Positions 34,288 through 44,328 are shown, counted from the stretch's first letter. The stretch: DNA of 64,000 nt from Vulcaniibacterium tengchongense (GCF_003814555.1 NZ_RKQN01000003.1:45611-109610); one strand, 5' to 3'. Numbers and translations are program-made. Notes: generated by a model not told the origin, from the letters alone.

Positions 34288-34310
34288 TGCGGGAGCCGTC
34301 GGCTCCCGCA
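34288..34310 (+). terminator. Hairpin after the CBS gene
   Basis: Ten-bp perfect stem TGCGGGAGCC (34288-34297) and GGCTCCCGCA (34301-34310) with a 3-nt loop, 25 bp after the CBS stop codon. There is no T run, so termination strength is uncertain. Confidence 0.5.
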
Positions 34311-34632
34311 GCGTCGCCCGGCGATACCGCTCTCGGGACCGCGCCGAGCGGCCGCGTGTCATCGCGGCCGATCCAGCGGACGCGCGGCGATTAATGCCTG
34401 AAACGGTTCCCGCCCCGGGGAATCCGGCCTTCGCATCCGCGGCTCGCCCGGTCCGCCGCCTGGCCACCGGATGCCGCGACGCACGTACGTCCCGTCCATC
34501 GAGGCCGCGATCCCGATCGCGGCGTTGCCGCCTTGCGTGCGCGCCGCCGCCGGAGCGGCCGGCCAGCGCGCCCGGGTGCGCCAGGGCGGCCGCCATCCGC
34601 TGCTACTCCATCTCGTACAGCGCGCGGCTCAT
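34311..34632. other. Intergenic region between CBS gene and ferritin-like gene
   Basis: About 320 bp between convergent genes. Reading frames here have no start signals or recognisable products. I see nothing else in it. Confidence 0.5.
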
Positions 34633-35379
34633 TCATTGCCGCGTCGCCGCCGTCTCCGCCGACTGCGCCAGCATCGCTTCCAGCCAGCCGCGCACCCGCT
34701 CCAGGTGGCGGTTCTCCGAGGCGAGCGCGGTGCGGAAGCGGGCGGTCAGCTCGTCCAGGCCGAAGCCGTCGCTGAGGTCGATCAGCAGCTCCCACGAGGC
34801 CACGTCGACCAGTTCCGCGGCCAGCAGCGTCTGCAGCGCCTGCGCTGGCGTGGTGCGCGGGTCGGCCATCACCTGCAGCAGGCCCATCGACTGCACGGCG
34901 ACCACGTCCGCGCACGGCGTCTGCGAGGTCGCGTCGCCGCCGAGCTGCTCGATCGCCTCGCTCAGCAGCTCGAAATGCGAAGCCTCGTCGTCGTGGATCT
35001 CCTGCAGCGCCGACAGGCTCATCCCTCGCGGCAGCTCGGCCTGGTCGACCTGGGCCAGCTTCAGCAGCGCGGCCTCGTACAGGCGGGTCCCCGAACGCTC
35101 GTAGGCGGCGCGCTCGCCGAGCTTGTCCAGCAACACCGAAAGCCGGTTGCCGGACAAGGCCTGCATCGCGGCGCCGAACACGCCCTTGATCGTGGCCGGC
35201 GGCGGCATCGAGCCCACCGCGTCCGCCTCGCTCAGGTAACCGGCGCGGATCGCGTCCGCGCCGAGCTCCGGCGCCGGCACCTCCTGCTGCATTTCCAGGC
35301 TCTCGAGCAGTTCGCCCGAGTCGATCGGCGAGGCCTTCATGCCGGTGCGGTTCTTGCCGGTGGTGATCTGGGTCTGCAT
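34633..35379 (-). CDS. Ferritin-like-domain protein, small
   Basis: 248 residues, all-helical in appearance. Possible metal ligands follow a ferritin-like pattern: E94 in AYERSGTRLYEAAL, then E132 and H135 in EIHDDEASHFELL (ExxH), and glutamates in LLAAELVDVASWELLI. The first ~65 residues are low-complexity. It follows the larger ferritin-like gene by only 25 bp on the same strand, so both share the sigma-54-type promoter at 36616. A role in iron or redox stress is inferred; the subfamily is not recognised. Confidence 0.65.
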   Translation of the reverse strand: MQTQITTGKNRTGMKASPIDSGELLESLEMQQEVPAPELGADAIRAGYLSEADAVGSMPPPATIKGVFGAAMQALSGNRLSVLLDKLGERAAYERSGTRLYEAALLKLAQVDQAELPRGMSLSALQEIHDDEASHFELLSEAIEQLGGDATSQTPCADVVAVQSMGLLQVMADPRTTPAQALQTLLAAELVDVASWELLIDLSDGFGLDELTARFRTALASENRHLERVRGWLEAMLAQSAETAATRQ

Positions 35380-35404
35380 GGCGTGTCTCCGTGTCGTGGC
35401 GCGT

Positions 35405-36571
35405 TCAGGCGGCGCGCAGGTGGCTGAGTTCGGTGCCCGGCTGCCAGCGGTAGCCGGCGGCCACCGCTTCGGACGGCGAGCCCTGCGAATTCATGTACTC
35501 GCGGTACGCGCGCGAGGCCTCGCTCTCCTCCTCCAGCGGCACGTACTGCTCGCCGTCGGCGCGCAGGTCGACCTCCTCGAGCAGGGTCTGGCGGACGAAA
35601 TCGCGCTGGCTGGCGAACGGGATCGGGTCGGGCAGCCGGTCCGGCAGCAGTTCCAGCGGGTCCCGCCGCATCTGCGTCTTGAACAGTTCCATCACGTAGG
35701 CGAGCTGGCCCAGCTCGTAGTCGAGGAAGCGCTCCCAGAGCGCCTTGATCCGCGGGTTGGTCTCCTGCTCGACGCAGCCGTGGTAGTTGTAGACCTCCAT
35801 CAACTCGTGCATCAGCCACTGCTCCATCCAGCTCTGGTCCGGGTCGATGATCGACTCGTACTGGGTGACGTGCTGCTGCTCGATCGAGGCGATCTCCGCG
35901 TACAGCAGGCGCGCCACGGGGTCGGTGAACAGCGGGCCGATGTTCATGTAGTAGTTGTGGGTCTGCTGCTCGCCGGCCATGATCGTCAGCGCGTGCAGCT
36001 TGGACAGCGGGTGCGCGGTGCGCGCGTCGAACGGCGTGCGCAGGTCGTCCTCGGGCGCGCGGTGCTCGACCACCGTCGGCCGGCCGGCCAGGATGTCGGT
36101 GTAGCACTGCAGGATGTTGTTCGCGTCCTTGCCTTCGAGGCGGTCGAGCATCGCCGAGTAGCGGTACAGATGGTCGAAGTCCTCGAGCAGGCCGAAGCGG
36201 TAGGTCTGCGCCAGGTACGGGTCCGGCTCGCGCTGCGCCACCGCCGCGGTCACCTCGATCGCGACCTGCTCGTAGGCGATGGTGGTCTCCAGCGGCGAAT
36301 GGTCGGCGCCCAGCAGCCAGTTCACCGCGGTGGCCTGGTGGTGTTCGATGCGCCGCACCTTGGCCAGCGGCAGCCGCAGGTCGCGGTTCATCCGCGCCGC
36401 GGCGTGCTGGAAACGGAAGGCCTCGTTCTCGACGCCGTTCATCAGGATCACGCGGACGCGGGTGAACGCGTCGTCGTCGAGCTTGCTGATCGGCTTCTGT
36501 ACCAGCTCGCTCCAGGTGAAGCGCTGCTTCTCGATCGGACATCCTTTGATGTCGCTCAGGCTCAGGGACAT
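35405..36571 (-). CDS. Ferritin-like diiron-type protein, large
   Basis: 388 residues, helical. Candidate diiron ligands occur in repeated helices: E76 with H77/H78 in RRIEHHQATAVNWLL, E101 in AYEQVAIEV, E130 and H134 in LLEDFDHLYRY, E201/H205 in GEQQTHNYYMN, E231/H234 in EQQHVTQYESI, and E259 in MEVYNYHGC. This looks like two four-helix ferritin-like units. Function is unknown. The start at 36571 is set by GGAGGAG upstream. A sigma-54-type promoter lies 45 bp before the start and an A/T-rich activator site lies about 80 bp further. It is the first gene of a two-gene operon. Confidence 0.68.
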   Translation of the reverse strand: MSLSLSDIKGCPIEKQRFTWSELVQKPISKLDDDAFTRVRVILMNGVENEAFRFQHAAARMNRDLRLPLAKVRRIEHHQATAVNWLLGADHSPLETTIAYEQVAIEVTAAVAQREPDPYLAQTYRFGLLEDFDHLYRYSAMLDRLEGKDANNILQCYTDILAGRPTVVEHRAPEDDLRTPFDARTAHPLSKLHALTIMAGEQQTHNYYMNIGPLFTDPVARLLYAEIASIEQQHVTQYESIIDPDQSWMEQWLMHELMEVYNYHGCVEQETNPRIKALWERFLDYELGQLAYVMELFKTQMRRDPLELLPDRLPDPIPFASQRDFVRQTLLEEVDLRADGEQYVPLEEESEASRAYREYMNSQGSPSEAVAAGYRWQPGTELSHLRAA

Positions 36572-36615
36572 GGGGTTTCTCCTCCGCGGCCGATGCGTGC
36601 CGCTCGAAGGAGGCA

Positions 36616-36631
36616 CGCAACGGCCGTGCCA
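36616..36631 (-). promoter_or_regulatory. Sigma-54 promoter of the ferritin-like operon
   Basis: TGGCACGGCCGTTGCG on the minus strand, GG and GC separated by exactly 10 nt. It matches the consensus TGGCAC-N5-TTGC at every defined position. Predicted transcription start near 36605, giving a leader of about 35 nt to the ATG at 36571. Confidence 0.75.
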
Positions 36632-36693
36632 CCGCCGCCGCGCCGCGCGTTCGCCCCGCCGCGCACGCACGCGCAAGAGTTGCCGGGCGGCGG

Positions 36694-36705
36694 GCAAGCT
36701 TTTCC
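36694..36705. promoter_or_regulatory. A/T-rich upstream activator site, ferritin-like operon
   Basis: GCAAGCTTTTCC on the plus strand, isolated in very GC-rich DNA, about 80 bp upstream of the sigma-54 -12 element. Closely similar sites lie at the same distance from four other sigma-54-type promoters in this region (44253, 47422, 50025, 51324). Confidence 0.55.
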
Positions 36706-36854
36706 GCGCCGGCGCTGCGCGCCGCCCCGGTCGCCCTCGCCTTCACGGCCCGAGCGCCGGGCTTGGCTTAGCTTGGCGACGCTCCGTTCCGCGCCGGCGC
36801 CGCGCGGCGTCCGGTGCGGCGGGCGCCCTATCGAACCCTGTGAGGAGCAACGCC

Positions 36855-37499
36855 ATGAAAACCCGCACCCTTCTGGTTCCCGCGCTCGTGCTCGCGCTCG
36901 GCGCCCTGCCGGCCTGCAACCGCGACCGCGACGGCGTCAACGACATGGAAGGCAGGCCGCAGACCGACGTGACCCCGCCGAACGCCGACGCCCCCGCCGC
37001 CAACACCGGCAGCGCGCCGGCGCCGACGATGGATCAGGGGCAGGCCGCCGCTGCCGACCCGCAGGGCGAATCGCTGGGACTGGTGCAGGCGGTGGACGAG
37101 CATGAGATCGCCGCCGCCGAGCAGGCCCGGACCAAGAACCCGAGCCAGCCGGTGCTCGAGTACGCCAACATGCTGCACGGCGAGCACAGCAAGCACCTGC
37201 AGGCCGGGCGCGACCTCGCGCGCCAGATCTCGGTCGATCCTGCGACCACGCCCGCGGTCGCCGCGCAGCGCGACAAGGGCCAGGCCGAACTGCGCCGCCT
37301 GGCGGATCTGAACGGCAAGGCGTACGAGGACGCCTACGTCGACGCGATGGTCAAGGGCCATACCGAGGCGCTGGCGATGCTCGATGCGAAGCTGCCGACC
37401 GTCACCGATGACCGCCTGAAGCAGTTCCTTACCGAGACGCGCGCCGCGATCGCCAAGCACCTCGACCACGGCAAGCAGTTGCAGGGCTCGCGCCGGTAG
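36855..37499 (+). CDS. DUF4142 lipoprotein
   Basis: 214 residues. Lipoprotein signal with lipobox LGALPAC (Cys about 21). A Pro/Ala-rich linker runs to about residue 75. The DUF4142 domain follows, with VDEHEIAAAEQAR, VLEYANMLHGEHSKHL and ADLNGKAYEDAYVDAMVKGHTEAL split over its helices. The family is a periplasmic ferritin-like helical bundle of unknown function (DUF305-like His/Glu pattern). GAGGAG precedes the ATG. TAGCTT at 36769-36774 may be a -10 box. It is divergent from the ferritin-like operon. Confidence 0.82.
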   Translation: MKTRTLLVPALVLALGALPACNRDRDGVNDMEGRPQTDVTPPNADAPAANTGSAPAPTMDQGQAAAADPQGESLGLVQAVDEHEIAAAEQARTKNPSQPVLEYANMLHGEHSKHLQAGRDLARQISVDPATTPAVAAQRDKGQAELRRLADLNGKAYEDAYVDAMVKGHTEALAMLDAKLPTVTDDRLKQFLTETRAAIAKHLDHGKQLQGSRR

Positions 37500-37509
37500 G
37501 CGCGCGGCG

Positions 37510-38103
37510 CTACGGCGCCCGCGCCTGCCGCCGCGCGCCGGCGTTCGACGCCGCGGCGGGCCGGTGCGGCCCCGGCGCCCGGACCCGCGACCGCAGCGCG
37601 GCGGCCAGCGTCAACCCCAGGGCGAAGGCGGCGTAGGTCGCGGCCATCGCGGGCCCGCCCAGATGGCGCTCGAACCCCGGGGTGAGGCGCCGCGGCACCA
37701 CATGGTAGTCGACCAGATAGGCCGCCGCGCTCACCGCCAGAGCGGGCGGCCACGCGCGCGAGCGCGGGCGGCGCTCGCGCCAGGCCTCGTAGAAGAGCGC
37801 CCAGAAGAACGAGCTGGCATGGTGGATCGCGTAGCCGGCGACGGTATGGCGCACGTCGACGCGGTGCACGCGCCGCGCGCGTTCGCCCCACAGCCAGTGG
37901 CTGGTGGCGTTGGTGGCGCTCGCCGCCGAGCCGGTGGCCTTGCGCCCGGCCAGCGAGACCACCCAGGTCGACAGCACGCTGGCGCAGGTCGCCGAGGCGA
38001 GTGCGCGCAGCGCCACTTGCGACGCCTGCCGCATGCGCGCGGCGGAAACGCGAGCGCGCGCGGCGGGCGCGCCGAGGTTTCGTTTCGGGGTATGAGGATG
38101 CAT
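37510..38103 (-). CDS. Hypothetical membrane protein
   Basis: 197 residues, not recognised with confidence. Hydrophobic segments lie around ALRALASATCASVLSTWVVSL, YAIHHASSFFWALFY, ALAVSAAAYLVDYHVV and ATYAAFALGLTLAAAL, suggesting four membrane helices. Conserved-looking polar residues include HHAS and DYHVVPRRLTPGFE. AAGGTGG precedes the ATG at 38103. It is convergent with the DUF4142 gene (10-bp gap) and divergent from the response regulator. Confidence 0.6.
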   Translation of the reverse strand: MHPHTPKRNLGAPAARARVSAARMRQASQVALRALASATCASVLSTWVVSLAGRKATGSAASATNATSHWLWGERARRVHRVDVRHTVAGYAIHHASSFFWALFYEAWRERRPRSRAWPPALAVSAAAYLVDYHVVPRRLTPGFERHLGGPAMAATYAAFALGLTLAAALRSRVRAPGPHRPAAASNAGARRQARAP

Positions 38104-38257
38104 GTCCACCTTCCGCGTCGCCTGCTGCACGTAATGCCGGCATCGGCGTGTCGCGGCCGTGAACCGGTGCGCAGACACCTTGGTGAACCGTAGTCGACGG
38201 TGCATTAACCGCAGCTTCGCTACGCTGACTCCGGGTCTGGCAGGGAAAGAGGGCGAC

Positions 38258-39588
<1,331 letters not shown>

Positions 39589-39589
<1 letters not shown>

Positions 39590-39804
39590 TGGATCCCTCC
39601 GCCCGGGCCGATGGCGAGTTCCGGCAATGGATGCATCGGCTCCGCAACGAGCTGAACGGGGTGGCCATGGCCACCGCCGCCGCCGCCGCGCTGCTCGACG
39701 CCGGGGCCCCGCCCGAACAGGTCGCGCGCAACCTGGGCCGCGCCCAGGACGCATGCCGCCGCTGCCGCGACCTGCTGCAGGACGTCCCCGAGCCCGGCCC
39801 ATGA
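39589..39804 (+). CDS. Small protein resembling a stand-alone histidine phosphoacceptor helix
   Basis: 71 residues. Its start overlaps the regulator stop (TGATG) and its stop overlaps the kinase start (ATGA), so all three are translationally coupled. Residues 11-24 (FRQWMHRLRNELNG) resemble an H-box, with H16 followed by RLRN as in HELRN and HDLRN motifs of histidine kinases. A second predicted helix (EQVARNLGRAQDACRRCRDLL) could complete a DHp-like hairpin. No ATP-binding domain is present. It may be a phosphotransfer intermediate or decoy between kinase and regulator; this is inference from the motif and position. Confidence 0.6.
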
Positions 39805-41675
39805 TCCGGCGGTCGCCGCTGCTGCTGCGGCTGCGCGATCTCGCGCTGGCCCTGCCGCTGGCCTATGCGGCGCTGGCGCTGCACGCGCACTACGGGCGCG
39901 CCGGCGCCTTGCCCACCAGCGCCGGCTATCTCGCGGTGATCGCCGCCAGCCTGCTGCTCGGCCTGCGCGCGGGCCTGCTCACCGTGGCGGCGCTGTCGCT
40001 CGGCGCGATGCTGCGCGCGCCGCACCCCGGGCCCAGCGAGCTCGCCCTGTTCGCGCTGCTCGGCGCCGCCCTGGCCTGGCTGGTCGCCGACGTCGGCGAA
40101 CGCCGGCGCAGCGAGAAGCGCCGCCGCGCCGACCTGATCGAGCAGCGGCTGCGGGCCGAGACCGAGCAGCGCGCGCTGCTCGACCACCTGCCGAAGATGG
40201 TCTGGATCGCCGAGCCGGACGGTTCGATCCGCTACCACAACCGCTTCTGGTACGAGTACACCGGCCTGAGCGGGCGCGAGGACTGGCGCGCGATCGTCCA
40301 CCCCGACGACCTGCAGCGCGGCCTGTCGGCCTGGAAGCAGGCGATGGAGCGCGCCGAGCCGCTGAACGTGGAACTGCGCTTCCGCCGCGGCGCCGACGAC
40401 GCCTACCGCTGGCACGTGGTGAAGGGCGTGCCGATCGCCGACGAGACCGGCCGCGTGCGCTGCTGGTACGGCGCCAGCACCGACATCGAGGACCAGAAGC
40501 GCGCGCTGGAGACCCTGGCGGCGGCGAACGAACGCATCAGCCGCTTCCTCGCCGTGCTCAGCCACGAACTGCGCAATCCGCTGGCCGGCATCGCCAGCGC
40601 CTGCGCGCTGATGAACCGCGCCGACGCCGACCAGACGCAGCGGCGCCAGGCGTTGGCCACCATCGCCCGCCAGGGGCAGCACCTGCGGCGGATGGTCGAC
40701 GACCTGCTCGACATCTCCCGGGTGACCCAGGGCAAGGTGGAGCTGCGCCGCGGCCCGGTCGAACTGGTGCGGCTGCTGGCCGAGGTGTTGCAGGACAACC
40801 GCGCCGCCGCCGGCCACGCCGGCGTGCGCCTGGAGCCGCTGCCGGCGCTGCCGCCGTGCTGGGTCGACGGCGACCGCGCGCGGCTGCGGCAAGTGTTCGA
40901 CAACCTGGTGTCCAACGCGATCAAGGCCGGCGGCGCCGGCCAGCGCGTGCGGGTCGAGCTGGCGCGCGACGGCAACGAAGCCGTGGTCTGGGTGATCGAC
41001 CAGGGCCAGGGCTTCGACGACGACCAGCGCCGGCGCATCTTCGAGCCGTTCGTGCAATCGGCCGGCTGGCAGTCGCGCGGGCTCGGGCTGGGCCTGAGCA
41101 TCGTGCAGAGCATCGTCGAGCTGCACCGCGGCCGCGTGTCGGCGCACAGCGACGGGCCCGGCAAGGGCGCGCGCTTCGCCGTGCGCCTGCCGCTGGCGCT
41201 GGCGCCGCCCGCCCCGCACGAGGCCGACGGGCCTCTGCGCCGCGCGACGCGCTCGGCCAGCGTGCTGATCGTCGAGGACGAGGCCGACATCGCCGAGTCG
41301 TTGCGCACGCTGCTGGCGCTGGAAGGCTACGACGTGGCGGTCGCCGAGGACGCGGACGCCGCGCTCTCGGCCAGCCGCGCGCGGCCGTTCGACGTGGTGC
41401 TGTGCGACCTGGAGCTGCACGAATCGCAGCCCGGCCAGCGCTCGGGCTACCTGGTCGCCAGCGCGCTGCAGGAGCTGGTACGGCCGCCGTACCTGATCGC
41501 CTACAGCGGCTACGGCCAGGCCGCCGACCGCGAGCAGTCGGCGCTGGCCGGGTTCCAGGCGCACCTGGTGAAGCCGGCGACGCTCGAGGAGATCGTCGCC
41601 GCGATCGAGGAAGGGTTGCAGCAGCGCCGCCGGCCGGTCGACGCGCGCCAGGGCGCGCCACTGGCCGCCGGCTAG
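39801..41675 (+). CDS. Hybrid sensor histidine kinase with PAS and receiver domains
   Basis: 624 residues. About three or four N-terminal membrane helices (about 8-95), a coiled linker, and a PAS domain (about 118-235: LPKMVWIAEPDGSIRYHNRF, YTGLSG, WYGASTDIEDQ). HisKA has H255 in VLSHELRNPLAG. HATPase follows with VFDNLVSNAIKAG, DQGQGFDDDQ and GLGLGLSIVQSI. A C-terminal receiver (about 490-605) has VLIVEDEADIAE, VVLCDLELHES and LVKPAT. The operon order (sigma-54 regulator, small phosphoacceptor-like protein, hybrid kinase) suggests a branched phosphorelay. The signal is unknown. Confidence 0.92.
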   Translation: MIRRSPLLLRLRDLALALPLAYAALALHAHYGRAGALPTSAGYLAVIAASLLLGLRAGLLTVAALSLGAMLRAPHPGPSELALFALLGAALAWLVADVGERRRSEKRRRADLIEQRLRAETEQRALLDHLPKMVWIAEPDGSIRYHNRFWYEYTGLSGREDWRAIVHPDDLQRGLSAWKQAMERAEPLNVELRFRRGADDAYRWHVVKGVPIADETGRVRCWYGASTDIEDQKRALETLAAANERISRFLAVLSHELRNPLAGIASACALMNRADADQTQRRQALATIARQGQHLRRMVDDLLDISRVTQGKVELRRGPVELVRLLAEVLQDNRAAAGHAGVRLEPLPALPPCWVDGDRARLRQVFDNLVSNAIKAGGAGQRVRVELARDGNEAVVWVIDQGQGFDDDQRRRIFEPFVQSAGWQSRGLGLGLSIVQSIVELHRGRVSAHSDGPGKGARFAVRLPLALAPPAPHEADGPLRRATRSASVLIVEDEADIAESLRTLLALEGYDVAVAEDADAALSASRARPFDVVLCDLELHESQPGQRSGYLVASALQELVRPPYLIAYSGYGQAADREQSALAGFQAHLVKPATLEEIVAAIEEGLQQRRRPVDARQGAPLAAG

Positions 41676-41838
41676 AAGACGCGCATCGCCAGCCTGCGTT
41701 GGCGGGCAAGGCGAGAACGGGCGCCCGGATCGGCCCAATGGGCGATCGTTCGCCCGCGCCGCGCCGTGCTGCATCCGGGACGGCGCGTGGCCGAGGACGG
41801 ATTCACCGGGATCGGCCCGTCGACGATTCCTGGATACG

Positions 41839-41869
41839 CGACGCCCCGCCCGTCGCGGGCGGGGCGTCG
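41839..41869. terminator. Bidirectional hairpin terminator
   Basis: 14-bp perfect stem (CGACGCCCCGCCCG and CGGGCGGGGCGTCG) with a 3-nt loop, between the convergent kinase and BON-domain genes. No T run on either strand. Confidence 0.55.
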
Positions 41870-41893
41870 TGCGGCGCATCGCCGCTACCGGGC

Positions 41894-43138
41894 CTACGAG
41901 CTCTTCGGCTGCGAGGCCGAACCGCCGTTGTCCAGCGAGCTGCGCCCCGGGGTGGCGCCGCTCAGGGTGCCGCCGGAGGTCGAGCCCGCGGTCGAGCCGG
42001 TCGTCGCGTCGCCGCTCGTGCCCATGCTGCCGCCACTGCGGCCGCCGGCCTGCTGGCCCATGCCGCTCTCGCCGCCCTGCTGCTGCCAGCGCGGCTTGAC
42101 CTGGATCCGGTTCTCGACCTGCTTGACCCCGGTGCAGGCGTCGGCGATGTCCTCGGCGCGATGCTTCATCCAGCGCTCGTCGACGCTGCCCTCGAGGGTG
42201 ACCGTGCCGCCCGAGCAGCGCACGGTGATGTCGCTGGCGTCGATGTACTCGTCGTCGGTCAGCCGCTCGTTGATGTCCTCGACGATGCGCTCGTCGGACC
42301 GGGTGTACTGGCGCGGGCCGCGGCCGCGGTAGTTCGTCTGCCGCCCGCTCTCGCCGCCCTGCATCCCGCCGCCCTGGGCGCCGCCTCCGCCGTAGCCTTG
42401 GCCGTACTGGCCGCGGCCGGAGCCCTGGCCGCGCCTGCCGCCTTCGCCGTAGCCGCCCTGCGCCTGCGAGGACCCGTAGCCCTGCGCGCCGTACCCCTGC
42501 GACTGCGAACCGTAGCCGCCCTGCCGGCCGTAGTCCTGGCTGCCGGCGTAGCCCTGGTTGTGCGCGCCGTAGCCGCGGAACTCGCTTTCGCCGTAGCCCT
42601 GCCAGCCGCGGCCCTCGCCATAGCCCTGGGCGCCGCGTTCCTCGCCGCGCGAACGGTCGGCGCCGCCGCCGTAGTATTCGCCGCCCGCGCCGCGGCCCAG
42701 GCCGCCGCCCATGCCGCTCATCCGCTCGGACCCGCGGCCGCGCTCGCCGGCGTAGTCCTGGCCCTGCCAGCCGCGTTCCTGTTCGCCGTAGCCGCTGCGG
42801 CTCCCCGCGTGGCTGCCGGCGCCGCTCCAGCGTCCGCCGCGGCCGCCTTCCCAGCCGCGCTCGTCGGCCTCGTCGTCGGAACGGCCGTAGGAGCCGGGCT
42901 GGCCGGAACGCCGCGATTGCCCGCGCATGCCGCCCTCGTCCCAGTCGTGCGCGCCGTACTCGCCGGAGCGCTCGCGGCCGCTGCCGTAGCGTGGCGTGCC
43001 GCTCTCGTCCCAGTCGCGCCGGGATTCGTCGTCGTCGCGCTGGTACGCGCCGCCGCGGCTGCCCTGCCAGCGCTGTTGCGTGCCGTAGCCGCGTTCGCGG
43101 CCCTGGCCTTCGTTACGCCATGTCTCTCGCTCGTTCAT
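41894..43138 (-). CDS. BON-domain protein with long Gly/Tyr/Arg-rich N-terminus
   Basis: 414 residues. The first ~280 residues are low-complexity, dominated by G, Y, R, Q and S in irregular repeats such as YGSQSQGYGAQGYGSS and GRGQYGQGYGGGG. One BON domain follows (about 281-349: DERIVEDINERLTDDEYIDA, GTVTLEGSVDERWMKH, VKQVENRIQV). A Ser/Gly/Thr-rich tail completes it. No signal peptide. The Gly/Tyr/Arg composition resembles phase-separating or nucleic-acid-associated proteins; that is inference. GGAGAG precedes the ATG at 43138. Similar BON proteins are common in stress loci of Xanthomonadaceae. Confidence 0.8.
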   Translation of the reverse strand: MNERETWRNEGQGRERGYGTQQRWQGSRGGAYQRDDDESRRDWDESGTPRYGSGRERSGEYGAHDWDEGGMRGQSRRSGQPGSYGRSDDEADERGWEGGRGGRWSGAGSHAGSRSGYGEQERGWQGQDYAGERGRGSERMSGMGGGLGRGAGGEYYGGGADRSRGEERGAQGYGEGRGWQGYGESEFRGYGAHNQGYAGSQDYGRQGGYGSQSQGYGAQGYGSSQAQGGYGEGGRRGQGSGRGQYGQGYGGGGAQGGGMQGGESGRQTNYRGRGPRQYTRSDERIVEDINERLTDDEYIDASDITVRCSGGTVTLEGSVDERWMKHRAEDIADACTGVKQVENRIQVKPRWQQQGGESGMGQQAGGRSGGSMGTSGDATTGSTAGSTSGGTLSGATPGRSSLDNGGSASQPKSS

Positions 43139-43271
43139 CTGTTCTCTCCTTCCAGTCAGCATCGCCCACCCGGCCTCGAGGCACCGCGCGCCCAGGCGCA
43201 GGGCCTCGGCCGCGGCGGCCTTGAGTTCTCCGGTTCCGGTTCGTTCCGCGCGCCCGTCGCGCGCCGTTTCG

Positions 43272-44135
43272 TCACGCACTGATGTGTCCTCCGCCGTTGA
43301 TGTGGATGGTCTGGCCGGTGACGAACGAGGCGTCCTGCGAGGCCAGGTACACGTAGGCCGGCGCGATCTCCGACGGCTGGCCGGCGCGGCCGAGCAGGGT
43401 GTCGCGGCCGAACTGCCCGACCTGCTCGGCGGAAAAGCTGGCCGGGATCAGCGGCGTCCACACCGGCCCGGGCGCGACCGCGTTCACGCGGATGCCGCGT
43501 TCGGCCACCGCCTTGGCCAGGGAGAAGGTGAATGCGTGGATCGCGCCCTTGGTGGCGGCGTAGTCGATCAGCCGGTCGTGGCCGCGCACGCCGGTGACCG
43601 AGCCGGTGTTGATGATCGCCGCGCCCTCGGCCATATGCGGCAGCGCGGCCTTCACCAGGAAGATGTAGGCGAAGATGTTGGTGCGGAAGGTGCGCTCGAC
43701 CTGCGCCTCGTTCAGCGCTTCCGGCGCGGACACCGCGTGCTGCTCGGCGGCGTTGTTGACCAGCACGTCGATGCGGCCGAACTCGCTCACCACCCTGCGC
43801 ACCAGCTCGGCGCAGGTTCCGGCGTCGCCGAGGTCGCCCCGGAACAGCAGGCAGCGCGCGCCCTCCTCGCGCACCAGGCGCTCGCACTCGCGCGCATCCG
43901 CCTCCTCCTCGAGGTAGGCGATCGCGACGTCGGCGCCCTCGCGGGCGAAATGCAGCGCCACCGCCCGCCCGATGCCGCTGTCGCCGCCGGTCACCAGCGC
44001 GACCTTGCCGCGCAGGCGGTCGGCGCCGCGGTAGCCCTCGCGGATGCTTTCCGGCGGCGGCACCATCCGGTCCTGCCGGCCGGGCTGGCGCGGCTGCGAT
44101 TGCGGCGGCTGCGGGGGCGTCTGGCGGTTCTGCAT
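43272..44135 (-). CDS. Short-chain dehydrogenase/reductase (glucose-dehydrogenase-like)
   Basis: 287 residues. A Pro/Gln-rich N-terminus (about 1-30) precedes the Rossmann fold with TGGDSGIGRAVA for NAD(P), NNAA, catalytic Ser in NTGSVTG, and Tyr/Lys in DYAATKGA. The ending VTGQTIHINGGGHISA is typical. The extended N-terminus and MVPPPESIREGYRGADRL are seen in stress-induced YhdF/YgcG-like SDRs. The substrate is unknown. A near-consensus sigma-54 promoter lies 51 bp before the start and an A/T-rich site about 70 bp beyond it. Confidence 0.9.
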   Translation of the reverse strand: MQNRQTPPQPPQSQPRQPGRQDRMVPPPESIREGYRGADRLRGKVALVTGGDSGIGRAVALHFAREGADVAIAYLEEEADARECERLVREEGARCLLFRGDLGDAGTCAELVRRVVSEFGRIDVLVNNAAEQHAVSAPEALNEAQVERTFRTNIFAYIFLVKAALPHMAEGAAIINTGSVTGVRGHDRLIDYAATKGAIHAFTFSLAKAVAERGIRVNAVAPGPVWTPLIPASFSAEQVGQFGRDTLLGRAGQPSEIAPAYVYLASQDASFVTGQTIHINGGGHISA

Positions 44136-44185
44136 CGGCGTGCGTCTGGCTCTGCCACGGTCGCGCTTTCGATCGCCTACGGGCC

Positions 44186-44201
44186 CGCAATTCCTGTGCC
44201 A
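44186..44201 (-). promoter_or_regulatory. Sigma-54 promoter of the SDR gene
   Basis: TGGCACAGGAATTGCG on the minus strand with GG-N10-GC spacing and a perfect TTGC -12 box. Predicted start near 44174, about 39 nt before the ATG at 44135. Confidence 0.78.
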
Positions 44202-44252
44202 GCGCGGCGTGCGCCGTGCACGCGGCCGCGCCGCGGGCGCCGGCGGCGGCGC

Positions 44253-44264
44253 GCAAATATTTCC
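44253..44264. promoter_or_regulatory. A/T-rich upstream activator site between SDR and lipoprotein-RES genes
   Basis: GCAAATATTTCC (nearly palindromic AAATATTT core), about 70 bp upstream of the SDR sigma-54 -12 element. It lies a similar distance from a weak sigma-54-like sequence on the plus strand at 44329, so one site could serve both divergent units. Confidence 0.55.
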
Positions 44265-44328
44265 TGTCCGCGCGCAGCCGCTGCGCTCGCCGCCGCATGC
44301 GCCTTTTGCGCGCCGTGCACGCGGCGGA

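Noticed and set aside
34391-34915. Minus-strand frame across the CBS/ferritin intergenic region
   Set aside because: Mostly overlaps the ferritin-like gene in another frame, is compositionally biased and lacks a ribosome binding site.
36759-36778. Sigma-54 promoter for the DUF4142 lipoprotein (TTGGCTTAGCTTGGCG)
   Set aside because: GG and GC are separated by 9, not 10, bases; a sigma-70-like TAGCTT is the simpler reading.
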